This document shows, one piece after another, positions 34,693 to 42,798 of a stretch of DNA of 64,000 nt. This DNA comes from Methanomassiliicoccaceae archaeon UBA71. Lineage in GTDB: Archaea; Thermoplasmatota; Thermoplasmata; Methanomassiliicoccales; Methanomethylophilaceae. The notes under the pieces were generated by a model. That model saw nothing but the letters and a program-made list of their open reading frames with translations, was not told where the DNA came from and searched no databases. The stretch covers positions 59,299 to 123,298 of the forward strand of contig DARO01000007.1 of the NCBI GenBank assembly GCA_002504405.1. Direction: 5' to 3'. Each line of letters starts with the position of its first letter. Position 1 is the first letter of the stretch. The position numbers and the translations under genes were made by a program.

Positions 34693-36866
34693 GGATCAGG
34701 CGCGTGCGCATCGACTCGTTCGGAGCGGTCCGGGGCAGGGAGTACGACCTCGCCCCCGGGATGACGGTCCTGTACGGTCCGAACGAGAGCGGCAAGTCGA
34801 CCACCATGGAGTTCATCCGCGAGGCCATCGTCTCCAGCGGGAAGAAGAGGAACCTATACCCGTCCAGATCCAAGTCCGACTCCGGGACCGTCGTCTACGA
34901 GGAGGGCGGCGAGACAAAGACCCTGAGGCTGGAGTACAAGGAAGTAAGCGGCGACAGGCCGGCCCTGCCCCCGGGCGTGGGCGACCACCGCATGTTCACC
35001 AGCGTCTTCGCGATGACTCCGTCGGGCCTCGACGATGAGACCGTAGTGACCGAGGGCGACGTCAGGAACAGGTTCCTAACCGTCCCCGGCGGGGAGAGGA
35101 TGCCGGACGCTATGAAGGCGGCAGACGACCTGGTCGAAGGCAACCTGGGGAAGAGCGCAGCATCCAAGAGCAGGGTCAACCGCCTGAGGGAGGAGAAGGC
35201 CCAACTCAAGGAGAGGATTAAGGAGGCGAGGGCCCGCGTCGACGAGTACGGGGACCTCTCCGCCCGCAGGGACGCCCTCAGGGAGGAGCTCGCCAGGCTG
35301 GAGGAGCAGTCCAGGTCGTCCGACGAGAGGAGGGATCTGTACAACAGATACAGGGACCAGCGCGGAAACTACGAGGAGCTCAGGTCGCTGAGGCAGAAGA
35401 CGGAGGGCCTCGGAAGGTTCGCCAGGGTGACCCCCGACGACAGGGAGTACCACGACGAGCTCGTGGCCGCACACCGCTCCAAGTCCGATGCCGTCGACGC
35501 CAACGCCCGGGAGCTCGAGGAGTGCCGCTCCCGCCTCGGCGAGGCGGACCCCAGGAAGGTCAACGAATGCGCCGAGAGGATAAGGTACGTCGAGTCGGGC
35601 GCCAAGAGCTACAGGGATGACCGCAGGGAACTTTCGAGGCTCCGCTCCGAATCTGCGGGGAGGGCGGTCGTGGACACCACCCCCGAGCCTCTGCCGTCAG
35701 GGAATCGTCGCGGATTCGGCCCCCTCGTGGCCGCAGGGGCGGTGCTCGCCCTTGCGGGCCTGGTGCTTTCGCTCTTCAACGTCTACGCCCTCGCGCTCGT
35801 CCCGGTCGGAGCCGCAGTCGCGGTCGCCGGCCTCGTCATCCGCAGACCTGCCGAGGAGGCCCCGGATCGCCCTCCCCCGGAGGAGCCCACGGACACCCAT
35901 CTGGTCGCCGACCTCCAACGGTCCGTCGACGCGTTCGAATCGGAGGTCTCGGGGATAATGTCGGACCTGTCCATGGAATCGTCGGGCACGGACGCAGACC
36001 TCGCAACGCTCTCCGCACTCCTCGAGTCACTCCGCGAGTACAACGGCGTCGACCGCCGCTCACTATCCCTCAGGAACGACGAGGTTACGGCACGCGGGCA
36101 TCTCATGGACTTCCTGGCCAGGTTCGGAGGGGAGCAAGGGTACGCCGAATGCCTGAGGAAGACGGAGGAGGAGGCCCAGCTGTCCACCAGGATGCAGGCG
36201 GTCTCCGATGCGATACGCAGGTCTGGCCTGGATCCCGGGGAGCCCGAATGCCCGGTCGAGGAGCCCGACGACCCCCTCGCCGGGAGGATTGGCGAGATCA
36301 ATGTCTCCATAGGGGAGATCAACCAGAAGATGCAGTCCATACTGGACGACGGGGACATCGAGAGCCTGATGGACCGCAGGAGCGTGCTGAAGGCCGAGCT
36401 GAAGGAGGCCCTGGTGGAAGGCGCGGTCGGTCTGCTGGCGAAGCGCATCGCCGAGGCCGCGTGCGAGGACATCTACTCGAGCGTCCAGCCCGGTGTCGTC
36501 TCCACGGCGGACAGATACCTGTCCCTGATGACCGACGGCAGGTACAGGCTCGACACGGACCCGAGGACGAAGGACCTCTCCGTCAGGGAGGGGGAGGAGT
36601 CGAAGCCTATGCAGTCGTGGAGCTCCGGGCTGAGGGCGCAGGTGCTGCTCTCGGTGAAGCTCGCCATCGCCAAGGAGATGGGAGGGGGATCGGTGCCCGT
36701 CGTACTGGACGATGTGCTGCTCCCGTTCGACTCGGAGAGGAAGCGCGGGGCATGCACCGCCCTGGCGGAGCTGTCGTCGGAGATGCAGGTCGTGATGTTC
36801 ACATGCGATGCCGAGACACGCGACATCTGCTCGACAATCGACGGAGTGTCCGTGATACCGGTCTGA
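34689..36866 (+). CDS. SMC/Rad50-like ATPase with central membrane helices (YhaN type)
   Basis: 725 residues. Head domain N-terminal half with VLYGPNESGKSTTMEFIRE (Walker A 30-38), coiled coil from about 150 to 330, a hydrophobic hairpin at about 340-386 (LVAAGAVLALAGLVLSLFNV and beyond), another coiled coil, then the C-terminal half with the signature-like SWSSGLRAQVLLSVKLAIAK and Walker B VPVVLDDVLLPFDSE. The two membrane-like helices in the coiled coil are characteristic of YhaN proteins and absent from Rad50. No zinc hook seen. Partner of the upstream nuclease. Confidence 0.8.
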   Translation: MRIRRVRIDSFGAVRGREYDLAPGMTVLYGPNESGKSTTMEFIREAIVSSGKKRNLYPSRSKSDSGTVVYEEGGETKTLRLEYKEVSGDRPALPPGVGDHRMFTSVFAMTPSGLDDETVVTEGDVRNRFLTVPGGERMPDAMKAADDLVEGNLGKSAASKSRVNRLREEKAQLKERIKEARARVDEYGDLSARRDALREELARLEEQSRSSDERRDLYNRYRDQRGNYEELRSLRQKTEGLGRFARVTPDDREYHDELVAAHRSKSDAVDANARELEECRSRLGEADPRKVNECAERIRYVESGAKSYRDDRRELSRLRSESAGRAVVDTTPEPLPSGNRRGFGPLVAAGAVLALAGLVLSLFNVYALALVPVGAAVAVAGLVIRRPAEEAPDRPPPEEPTDTHLVADLQRSVDAFESEVSGIMSDLSMESSGTDADLATLSALLESLREYNGVDRRSLSLRNDEVTARGHLMDFLARFGGEQGYAECLRKTEEEAQLSTRMQAVSDAIRRSGLDPGEPECPVEEPDDPLAGRIGEINVSIGEINQKMQSILDDGDIESLMDRRSVLKAELKEALVEGAVGLLAKRIAEAACEDIYSSVQPGVVSTADRYLSLMTDGRYRLDTDPRTKDLSVREGEESKPMQSWSSGLRAQVLLSVKLAIAKEMGGGSVPVVLDDVLLPFDSERKRGACTALAELSSEMQVVMFTCDAETRDICSTIDGVSVIPV

Positions 36867-36873
36867 GATGTGG

Positions 36874-36918
36874 TGCGGCCGCTTTCCGCATTTTCATGCC
36901 AGCGGCCGCATTTCAAAC
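36874..36918 (+). terminator. Terminator of the nuclease-ATPase operon
   Basis: TGCGGCCGCT (36874-36883) pairs perfectly with AGCGGCCGCA (36901-36910), followed by a pyrimidine-rich run. Confidence 0.6.
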
Positions 36919-36930
36919 CTTTTCTTAGAC

Positions 36931-36940
36931 ATATTTATAA
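36931..36940 (+). promoter_or_regulatory. TATA box upstream of the dnaG leader
   Basis: ATATTTATAA. The predicted start of transcription is about 36961-36966, which leaves some 220 nt before the dnaG ATG. Confidence 0.5.
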
Positions 36941-36960
36941 ACAACATACCCATACGGATT

Positions 36961-37185
36961 TTCCAAGGGAATGCACTAACACCCTTCCTATCACATATCA
37001 CGATCATTACTCGCCTGGATTGGCGAACACCGTAGCACGCGGGCAACGGAGCTCCGACCCGACAAATGACGTGCGTACGGTTTGGTTAGGCGTAAGCCGT
37101 ACCAGGGCGACGAGGCCCGCATGGTACGCAGCGTGTGGGACCAGGGCACCCCGTGTTTTCCCGTCTACACCCCGGGAGGGTGCAC
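36961..37185 (+). ncRNA. Long structured leader or small RNA upstream of dnaG
   Basis: About 225 nt with no plausible gene, in a genome where most starts look leaderless. Several hairpins: AAGGG/CCCTT (36965-36969/36982-36986), CGCC/GGCG (37012-37015/37022-37025), CGGG/CCCG (37040-37043/37058-37061) enclosing CGG/CCG, and a 9-bp stem GTACGGTTT/AAGCCGTAC (37075-37083/37094-37102) with one G-U pair. It is not SRP RNA, RNase P RNA or tRNA by any motif I can see. It could be a regulatory leader or a separate ncRNA. Confidence 0.35.
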
Positions 37186-38826
37186 ATGAATATTGACCCT
37201 AATACAACGAAATACATGGTGAAAGCGAAGATCAATGCCGACGGGATCGTCGAGAAGCCCGACGTCGTCGGAGCGATCTTCGGACAGACGGAGGGCCTCC
37301 TCGGCGACGAGCTGGACCTCAGGGACCTCCAGAAATCGGGAAGGATAGGAAGGATCGAGGTGGAGGTCACCTCCAAGGGCGGCAAGTCCGAGGGAATCAT
37401 CTACATGTCCTCCAGCCTGGACCAGGTCGAGACCGTCATACTCGCCTCTGCGCTGGAGACCGTGGACCGCGTCGGGCCCTGCAAGGCGTCCATCCACGTG
37501 CTCGGGATAGAGGATGTCCGCGTCACCAAGAGGGAGAAGGTCGTGGAGCGCGCCAAGGAGCTGCTCAACGAGCTGATCAAGCAGTCCAAGGGATCCAGCT
37601 TCGACCTCACCGACAGCGTCAGGCAGAGCGTCCAGGTCGAGGAGATCACGACCTACGGCAAGGACAGGTGCCCCGCCGGGCCCAACGTGAAGGACGCCGA
37701 GGCCATAATCATCGTGGAGGGCAGGTCCGATGTCCTGAACCTCCTCAAGGCCGGAATCAAGAACGCCATCGCCGTGGAGGGTACCAACATCCCAAAGACC
37801 GTGCAGGACCTCTCCCGCGAGAGGGTCGCCACCGCTTTCGTCGACGGCGACAGGGGAGGGGAGCTCATTCTCAGGGAGCTCTTCCAGGTCGCCGAGGTCG
37901 ACTTCGTCGCCCGCGCGCCCCGCGCCCACGAGGTCGAGGAGCTCACCGCCAAGCAGATCATCAAATGCCTGAGGAACAAGGTCCCCGGCGACCAGTACAT
38001 GGAGATGAACGGGCTCGTGACCGAGCAGAGGTCCCTCGACGAGATCGAGGAGGACGAGGACCGCGAGGAGAGGCACGAGCGCAGGGAGCGCAAGAGGGAC
38101 CGCGACGAGGACCGCGAGGAGAGGCACGAGCGCAGGGAGCGCTCCGAGAAGAAGGACCGCTCCGAGCGCAGGGAGCGCTCCGAGAAGAAGGACCGCTTCA
38201 ACTCCGATGCCATCGACAAGTACAGGAAGAAGCGCGACGAGGACCGCGAGGAGGTTCCCGATGTCATAGAGATGCCGGCTCCCGAGAGGTCCCTCGCCGT
38301 CAAGAGCGAGACCCACCTCATGGTCCGCGAGGAGGTTCCCGAGGCGCCCACGGAATCCGCCGAGGCCGCTCCCGTAGAAGCACCCGTTGAGGAGCCCGTC
38401 GCCGAGATGCCTGCCGAGGAGCCCGTTGAGGCCGCTCCCGTAGAAGCACCCGTTGAGGAGCCCGTCGCCGAGAAGCCCAAGACCAGGACCCGCGCATCCC
38501 GTGCCAAGAGGACATCCGACAAGGTCCTCACTCCCGAGCAGGAGGTGTTCCGCGGCATGCTGCTGGACCTCGCGACCACCCACAACGCGAAGGTCCTCGG
38601 TCCCGAGAACGAGGTCATCCGCGAGGTCGCCGTGAAGAGCCTGGTCAACTCCCTCAAGGAGGACTCGGCGAACGCGGTGGCCATAGTCTTCGACGGGGTG
38701 ATCTCCCAGAGGATCATGGACGTCTCCTCCGAGAAGGGCATCACCACCGTCGTCGGGACCAGGAGGGGCAACATCACCAAGATGCCCGCCGACATCACGA
38801 TCTGGACCAAGGAAGACCTCTACTGA
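37186..38826 (+). CDS. dnaG: Archaeal DnaG primase with long repetitive linker
   Basis: Toprim-domain primase, also a component of the archaeal exosome. 546 residues. The N-terminal domain (1-165) is followed by Toprim: IIIVEGRSDVLNL (Glu178) and AFVDGDRGGELILREL (Asp220, Asp222). Residues about 285-355 are a highly charged Arg/Glu/Lys repeat region and about 385-445 a Pro/Glu/Ala/Val repeat region, before the conserved C-terminal domain (LTPEQEVFRGMLLDLATTHN to WTKEDLY). A GGGAGG ribosome site at 37174-37179 supports ATG 37186. The LonB-type gene follows by 5 bp. Confidence 0.93.
   Translation: MNIDPNTTKYMVKAKINADGIVEKPDVVGAIFGQTEGLLGDELDLRDLQKSGRIGRIEVEVTSKGGKSEGIIYMSSSLDQVETVILASALETVDRVGPCKASIHVLGIEDVRVTKREKVVERAKELLNELIKQSKGSSFDLTDSVRQSVQVEEITTYGKDRCPAGPNVKDAEAIIIVEGRSDVLNLLKAGIKNAIAVEGTNIPKTVQDLSRERVATAFVDGDRGGELILRELFQVAEVDFVARAPRAHEVEELTAKQIIKCLRNKVPGDQYMEMNGLVTEQRSLDEIEEDEDREERHERRERKRDRDEDREERHERRERSEKKDRSERRERSEKKDRFNSDAIDKYRKKRDEDREEVPDVIEMPAPERSLAVKSETHLMVREEVPEAPTESAEAAPVEAPVEEPVAEMPAEEPVEAAPVEAPVEEPVAEKPKTRTRASRAKRTSDKVLTPEQEVFRGMLLDLATTHNAKVLGPENEVIREVAVKSLVNSLKEDSANAVAIVFDGVISQRIMDVSSEKGITTVVGTRRGNITKMPADITIWTKEDLY
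38362..38472 (+). repeat. dnaG: Exact 45-bp direct repeats in the dnaG linker
   Basis: The 45 bp at 38362-38406 recur exactly at 38428-38472 and encode EAAPVEAPVEEPVAE twice. Related shorter repeats (coding DREERHERRER and RSEKKDRSERRE units) lie at about 38056-38196. Recombination could change the linker length without a frameshift. Confidence 0.8.
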
Positions 38827-38831
38827 TTCCC

Positions 38832-40346
38832 ATGACAGAGAAGAGACCCGTCGAGACCTGGGACGACTTCGCGTCGATGTCGTCCACCGATGAGATACTC
38901 ATCCCCTCCGATCCCCTGGACCGCGTCCTGGGACAGGAGGAGGCTATCGAACTGGCCAAGATCGCCGCGAAGCAGCGCAGGCACCTCCTGCTGGTCGGCC
39001 CTCCGGGGACCGGCAAGTCGATGATCGCCAGGGCCCTGTCCATGAACCTCCCGCAGCCCTCGCAGGAGATCAGGGTGGTCAAGAACCCCGAGAACCCCGA
39101 GAGGCCGTTCCTGGAGGTCCTGGACAAGGAGGAGGTGGAGAAGGAGGAGAGCATCCGCGCGGAGTCCGTGGGAGTCCTGCTGAAGCCCGAGGACGCCCCT
39201 CCCAACGTGGCGGAGCACCTGGGATACAGGTGCAAGAACTGCCACAAGTACTCGCTGCCGACCGACATAACCTGCCCCCACTGCAACCAGAGCAAGATGG
39301 AGGGGGTCAACCGCAGCAACCCGTTCCAGGACCTTCTGGGGGGCATGCTCGAGGTCGCGCTCCCACAGGTCACCGCCGGCAAGGAGAAGGTCCACACGAC
39401 CCGCACCCGCGACGGGGTGGAGGAGGTCGTGATCTTCGAGCGCGCAGGCGACAGCATCCGCATGCTCGACCAGAAGGCCCTCGACAAGAGGGCGGAGCTC
39501 CAGAGGACCTCCAGCGAGAAGGTCCTCGTGAAGCTCCACAGGGACCCGTTCGTGCTCGCCACGGGGGCCTCCGAGACGGAGCTGCTGGGCGATGTGAGGC
39601 ACGACCCGTACGGGGGGCACGAGAAGCTCGGTTCCCCCGCATACGAGAGGATCGTTGCCGGGTCCATACACGAGGCACACGAGGGCGTCCTGTTCATCGA
39701 CGAGATATCGCATCTCGGGGACCTGCAGAGGTACATACTCACCGCCATGCAGGACAAGAGCTTCCCCATCGTCGGGAGGAACCCCCAGTCGGCAGGCGCC
39801 AGCGTGAAGGTCGACGACGTCCCCTGCGACTTCATACTGGTGGCGGCCTGCAACATCCAGGACCTGGAGAACATACTCTCCCCGCTAAGGTCCAGGATCA
39901 TCGGTGGAGGGTACGAGGTGCTCGTGGACATCGCCATGCCCGACACCCCGCACAACCGCGCGAAGTACGCCCAGTTCGTCGCCCAGGAGGTCAATCTCGA
40001 CGGCCGCATCCCCCACGCCACGGTCCCTGCGGTGGAGCTGATCATCCAGGAGGGCAAGGCAAGGGCGAAGGCCGACAACCAGAGCAACTCCCTGACGCTG
40101 AGGCTGAGGGAGCTCGGCGGGCTCATCCGCGCGGCCGGCGACATCGCCGTCATGGAGGGAGCCGACCACATCACGGACGACCACATACGCAGGGCCCTCA
40201 GGAGGTCCAGGAGCGTGGAGGACCAGATCCGCGACAGGTACGGCTCGTACAACAAAGGCCTCTCCAAGGACGTGTCGTCCGCGCAGAAGGAGAGGTCCTC
40301 GTACTACTTCCAGACAGAGCATCTGGACGACACGATGTTCAACTGA
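38832..40346 (+). CDS. LonB-type AAA+ ATPase with zinc ribbon, lacking the protease domain
   Basis: 504 residues. AAA+ core with Walker A LVGPPGTGKSMIARAL (56-63) and Walker B GVLFIDEISHLGDLQRYIL, followed by LVAACNIQDLENILSPLRSRI, as in archaeal LonB. Where LonB carries its two membrane helices, between Walker A and B, this protein has a four-Cys zinc ribbon (CKNCHKY...CPHC, residues 134-151). The chain ends after the helical AAA lid, and the Lon Ser-Lys protease domain is missing. It may act as an unfoldase, a remodeller or an MCM/Mg-chelatase-like ATPase. Cotranscribed with dnaG. Confidence 0.8.
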   Translation: MTEKRPVETWDDFASMSSTDEILIPSDPLDRVLGQEEAIELAKIAAKQRRHLLLVGPPGTGKSMIARALSMNLPQPSQEIRVVKNPENPERPFLEVLDKEEVEKEESIRAESVGVLLKPEDAPPNVAEHLGYRCKNCHKYSLPTDITCPHCNQSKMEGVNRSNPFQDLLGGMLEVALPQVTAGKEKVHTTRTRDGVEEVVIFERAGDSIRMLDQKALDKRAELQRTSSEKVLVKLHRDPFVLATGASETELLGDVRHDPYGGHEKLGSPAYERIVAGSIHEAHEGVLFIDEISHLGDLQRYILTAMQDKSFPIVGRNPQSAGASVKVDDVPCDFILVAACNIQDLENILSPLRSRIIGGGYEVLVDIAMPDTPHNRAKYAQFVAQEVNLDGRIPHATVPAVELIIQEGKARAKADNQSNSLTLRLRELGGLIRAAGDIAVMEGADHITDDHIRRALRRSRSVEDQIRDRYGSYNKGLSKDVSSAQKERSSYYFQTEHLDDTMFN

Positions 40347-40354
40347 CAAACACG

Positions 40355-40373
40355 GGGGCTCAGCCCCCTTTCT
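40355..40373 (+). terminator. Terminator after dnaG operon
   Basis: GGGGGC (40355-40360), loop TCA, GCCCCC (40364-40369), then TTTCT. Confidence 0.65.
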
Positions 40374-40430
40374 ACTTCCCCCGAGCCCAATCCCCCAACC
40401 AATTTATTGGCAAACCGCCTGCGTGGGCTC

Positions 40431-42374
40431 ATGGCCGGGTCCCGTCCACGCAAAATCGCCTATTCGGCCGTCCTCCTGGCGGCCGTATCGATAGTCGCTG
40501 CGCTCATCCTGCCGTTGTCATCCCCTGTATCGGCCGTTGCGGTAGACGACCTCGAGGACGAGTACCCTGATGCGGACTGCATAATCGCGCAGGGGGAGAG
40601 GTCCTCGGTGATCGTGATCCGCAAGGTCCCCGGTAGCGATGGCGAATGGAAGACCACCACCGTATCCGCCAACTCCAGCCTCGTGGTTTCGCAGCTGTCG
40701 GACGTGTCCGGCAGCTTGAACGTGGTGATGGTCGGGGGGACGCTGAGCTCCCTGACTCTTGTGCAGACCGACGTCACGTCCGGCGTATCGCCCATCGACG
40801 TCCATTTCACGATGGAGGGCGGATCCGTATCCGATCTTTGCGTCCTGTCCGTCCCATCCTCCCTGGAGGGGAGCCTCAGCAAGTCCTACACCCTGATGTT
40901 CGGTCCCCTCGGGACCGTCGATCTGGACCTCATCGCCGGCGATATCGGCGATCTGGTGCCGACGGAGGACATGGTTTCCGTGTCGTACATGGAGGTCACC
41001 ATCGGCAGCGGGATGACCATAGACCGCATGATGACGTCCGGGACCAACGGCAGGTACGGGGAGATACAAGTCTACCTGAGGGGCGGCAACGTGGGCTACA
41101 TGGCCAACCAGAAATCAGTCGTGGGCACGCTGTCCTACGATATGGAATCCGGGTCCGTGAACTACCTCTGCATAGGTGCCGACACGGAGGCGAGGACCGG
41201 GAGCACACTGTCTTCGATGAACACGTTCTACGTCCAGGGGGACGTGTCCGTTAGCATAAACCACACTGTGTCGATCCGCACCGCCATCATGGGAGGGGGG
41301 ATCGTGGACGTCCCGAGCATTCTATGGAACGGAGAGGAGGTCACTGCGCCGGCGGCGAAGAACGTTGACCTCGATGCCCCGTCCACGGTGATATCGACCG
41401 ACAGATGCTTCTTCACGTCCAGCCGTTCCCAGTCAACAGTGTACCAGTTCTCGTCCTTCAAGTACGGCGACAACCCGAGGACCAAGTCGATCTCCACAGA
41501 TGTGTACATAAGCGGCAGGGGGACGGTACCTGTATACGGCGAGGGGGGCATCTGGGAGTCCTCATCCTCACTGACCATACCGATGGCCTACCATCTCTAC
41601 AGCAACACCCGCCTGTCTGTTGCATCGGGGGCCGTCCTCCTCGTTGAGAAGGGGTCCGTCCTCGTCAACTCTGGACACATGCTGCTCTCCGGGACCCTCG
41701 ACGTCCAGGGGTCGGTCATCAACACCGGCGTGGTGGAGAAGAGGGACGGAGGCACCATAGAAGGCGAGGGGATGACCGGCGACGGCCTGGTGGCCTACTG
41801 CATAAACGTGAACCCGTCCGGGGATGTGATCGACGTCATGGCCTCGGGCGATGACGCTGTTGTTCTCCGCACGGACTCCACCGTCTACGTCAGCCACATC
41901 TCGGTCCTGCTGATGAACGCGCAGACCTCGGTCGTCATCGACGCCCCGGACACGATGTACATAGGGGGAAGCGAGTTCATCATCGGGCTGTCCCTCATCG
42001 AGAACGAGGACGGCACGGAACTGTACAGGCTCACGATAGACGGCATCGACCCGGCCGTCCTCAGCATGATGGAGATAACCGTGGGTGTACCGCAGACCTC
42101 CTCGCAGACCGTGTACGCCTACCGCGTCTCGGAGACGGGGGACTATGTCCCGATGGAGGTCCTGGACACTTCCTACGGCGAGATAACGTTCATAGCGGAC
42201 GGGGCAGGGGATTACATAATATCGGACGTATCGCCGGACGGCATCGCCCCCGACGAGGGGTCGTGGCTCACGGAAGGCCGCATGAACATCCTCCTCGCCG
42301 CGGCCATCGTTCTCGTAGGGGCGGCGGTCGTCGTGATACTGCTCAGGAAGGACCGAGGCGGGAGGCCATCCTGA
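40431..42374 (+). CDS. Exported surface protein with C-terminal membrane anchor
   Basis: 647 residues. Signal peptide (IAYSAVLLAAVSIVAALILP), a long beta-rich ectodomain with short repeats resembling a beta-helix or bactofilin-like stack (SVSDLCVLS, GNVGYMANQ, GSVLVNSGHMLLSGTLDVQG), and a C-terminal helix (MNILLAAAIVLVGAAVVVIL) with a basic tail. No enzyme motif. ATG 40431 is chosen; the AATTTATTGG box at 40401-40410 lies 21-30 nt upstream. Its end overlaps the convergent GNAT gene by 32 bp. Base composition matches the core genes, unlike the 6277-9333 protein. Confidence 0.7.
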   Translation: MAGSRPRKIAYSAVLLAAVSIVAALILPLSSPVSAVAVDDLEDEYPDADCIIAQGERSSVIVIRKVPGSDGEWKTTTVSANSSLVVSQLSDVSGSLNVVMVGGTLSSLTLVQTDVTSGVSPIDVHFTMEGGSVSDLCVLSVPSSLEGSLSKSYTLMFGPLGTVDLDLIAGDIGDLVPTEDMVSVSYMEVTIGSGMTIDRMMTSGTNGRYGEIQVYLRGGNVGYMANQKSVVGTLSYDMESGSVNYLCIGADTEARTGSTLSSMNTFYVQGDVSVSINHTVSIRTAIMGGGIVDVPSILWNGEEVTAPAAKNVDLDAPSTVISTDRCFFTSSRSQSTVYQFSSFKYGDNPRTKSISTDVYISGRGTVPVYGEGGIWESSSSLTIPMAYHLYSNTRLSVASGAVLLVEKGSVLVNSGHMLLSGTLDVQGSVINTGVVEKRDGGTIEGEGMTGDGLVAYCINVNPSGDVIDVMASGDDAVVLRTDSTVYVSHISVLLMNAQTSVVIDAPDTMYIGGSEFIIGLSLIENEDGTELYRLTIDGIDPAVLSMMEITVGVPQTSSQTVYAYRVSETGDYVPMEVLDTSYGEITFIADGAGDYIISDVSPDGIAPDEGSWLTEGRMNILLAAAIVLVGAAVVVILLRKDRGGRPS

Positions 42375-42798
42375 ATCCGTCGCCGCCGTCGTTGTAGAAG
42401 TAGGGAAGCTTTTCGGTGACGGTGAAGCCCCTCTTCTGGTAGAACCGGATGGCATCGGCGTTGGACGTTCTGACCTCCAGCTGTATGGTGCGGATGCCCT
42501 CCATTAAGCAGCATCTGCGGAGCCCGTCTAGGAGGGAGGATCCCGCTCCCATGCCCCTGAATGCGGAATCGACGGCGAGCAGGGACACGGATGCCCTGCC
42601 CTGGTCCAGGCGGGCGCCGCAGAGCACCCCGGCGAACTGGCCGGTGAGAGTTTCGGCGACGAGCTGTCCTTCCGGCCACTGCATGAGGAAAAACTCAATG
42701 ACCTCGGGGGCGAAGTACTCGTCAAGGTTGAGGTTGATGACGGAGAACGCCTTCTCCAGATCGGCCCCCGTCATCCTCCTCACTAAGAACATTTTCAC
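42343..42798 (-). CDS. GNAT acetyltransferase (RimI-like)
   Basis: 151 residues with the GNAT fold: motif A as SLLAVDSAFRGMGAGSSLLD (acetyl-CoA pyrophosphate loop RGMGAG), motif B as IQLEVRTSNADAIRFYQKRGF. The LEVRTSN-ARFYQKRGF stretch is typical of RimI/Ard1 N-terminal protein acetyltransferases. Its start overlaps the end of the PLD-like gene upstream by four bases (ATGA), so they share a transcript. Confidence 0.8.
   Translation of the reverse strand: MKMFLVRRMTGADLEKAFSVINLNLDEYFAPEVIEFFLMQWPEGQLVAETLTGQFAGVLCGARLDQGRASVSLLAVDSAFRGMGAGSSLLDGLRRCCLMEGIRTIQLEVRTSNADAIRFYQKRGFTVTEKLPYFYNDGGDGFRMASRLGPS

Noticed and set aside
36961..37185. dnaG leader as SRP RNA, RNase P RNA or a tRNA
   Set aside because: None of the conserved motifs of these RNAs is present, and no cloverleaf with a TTC loop can be drawn.
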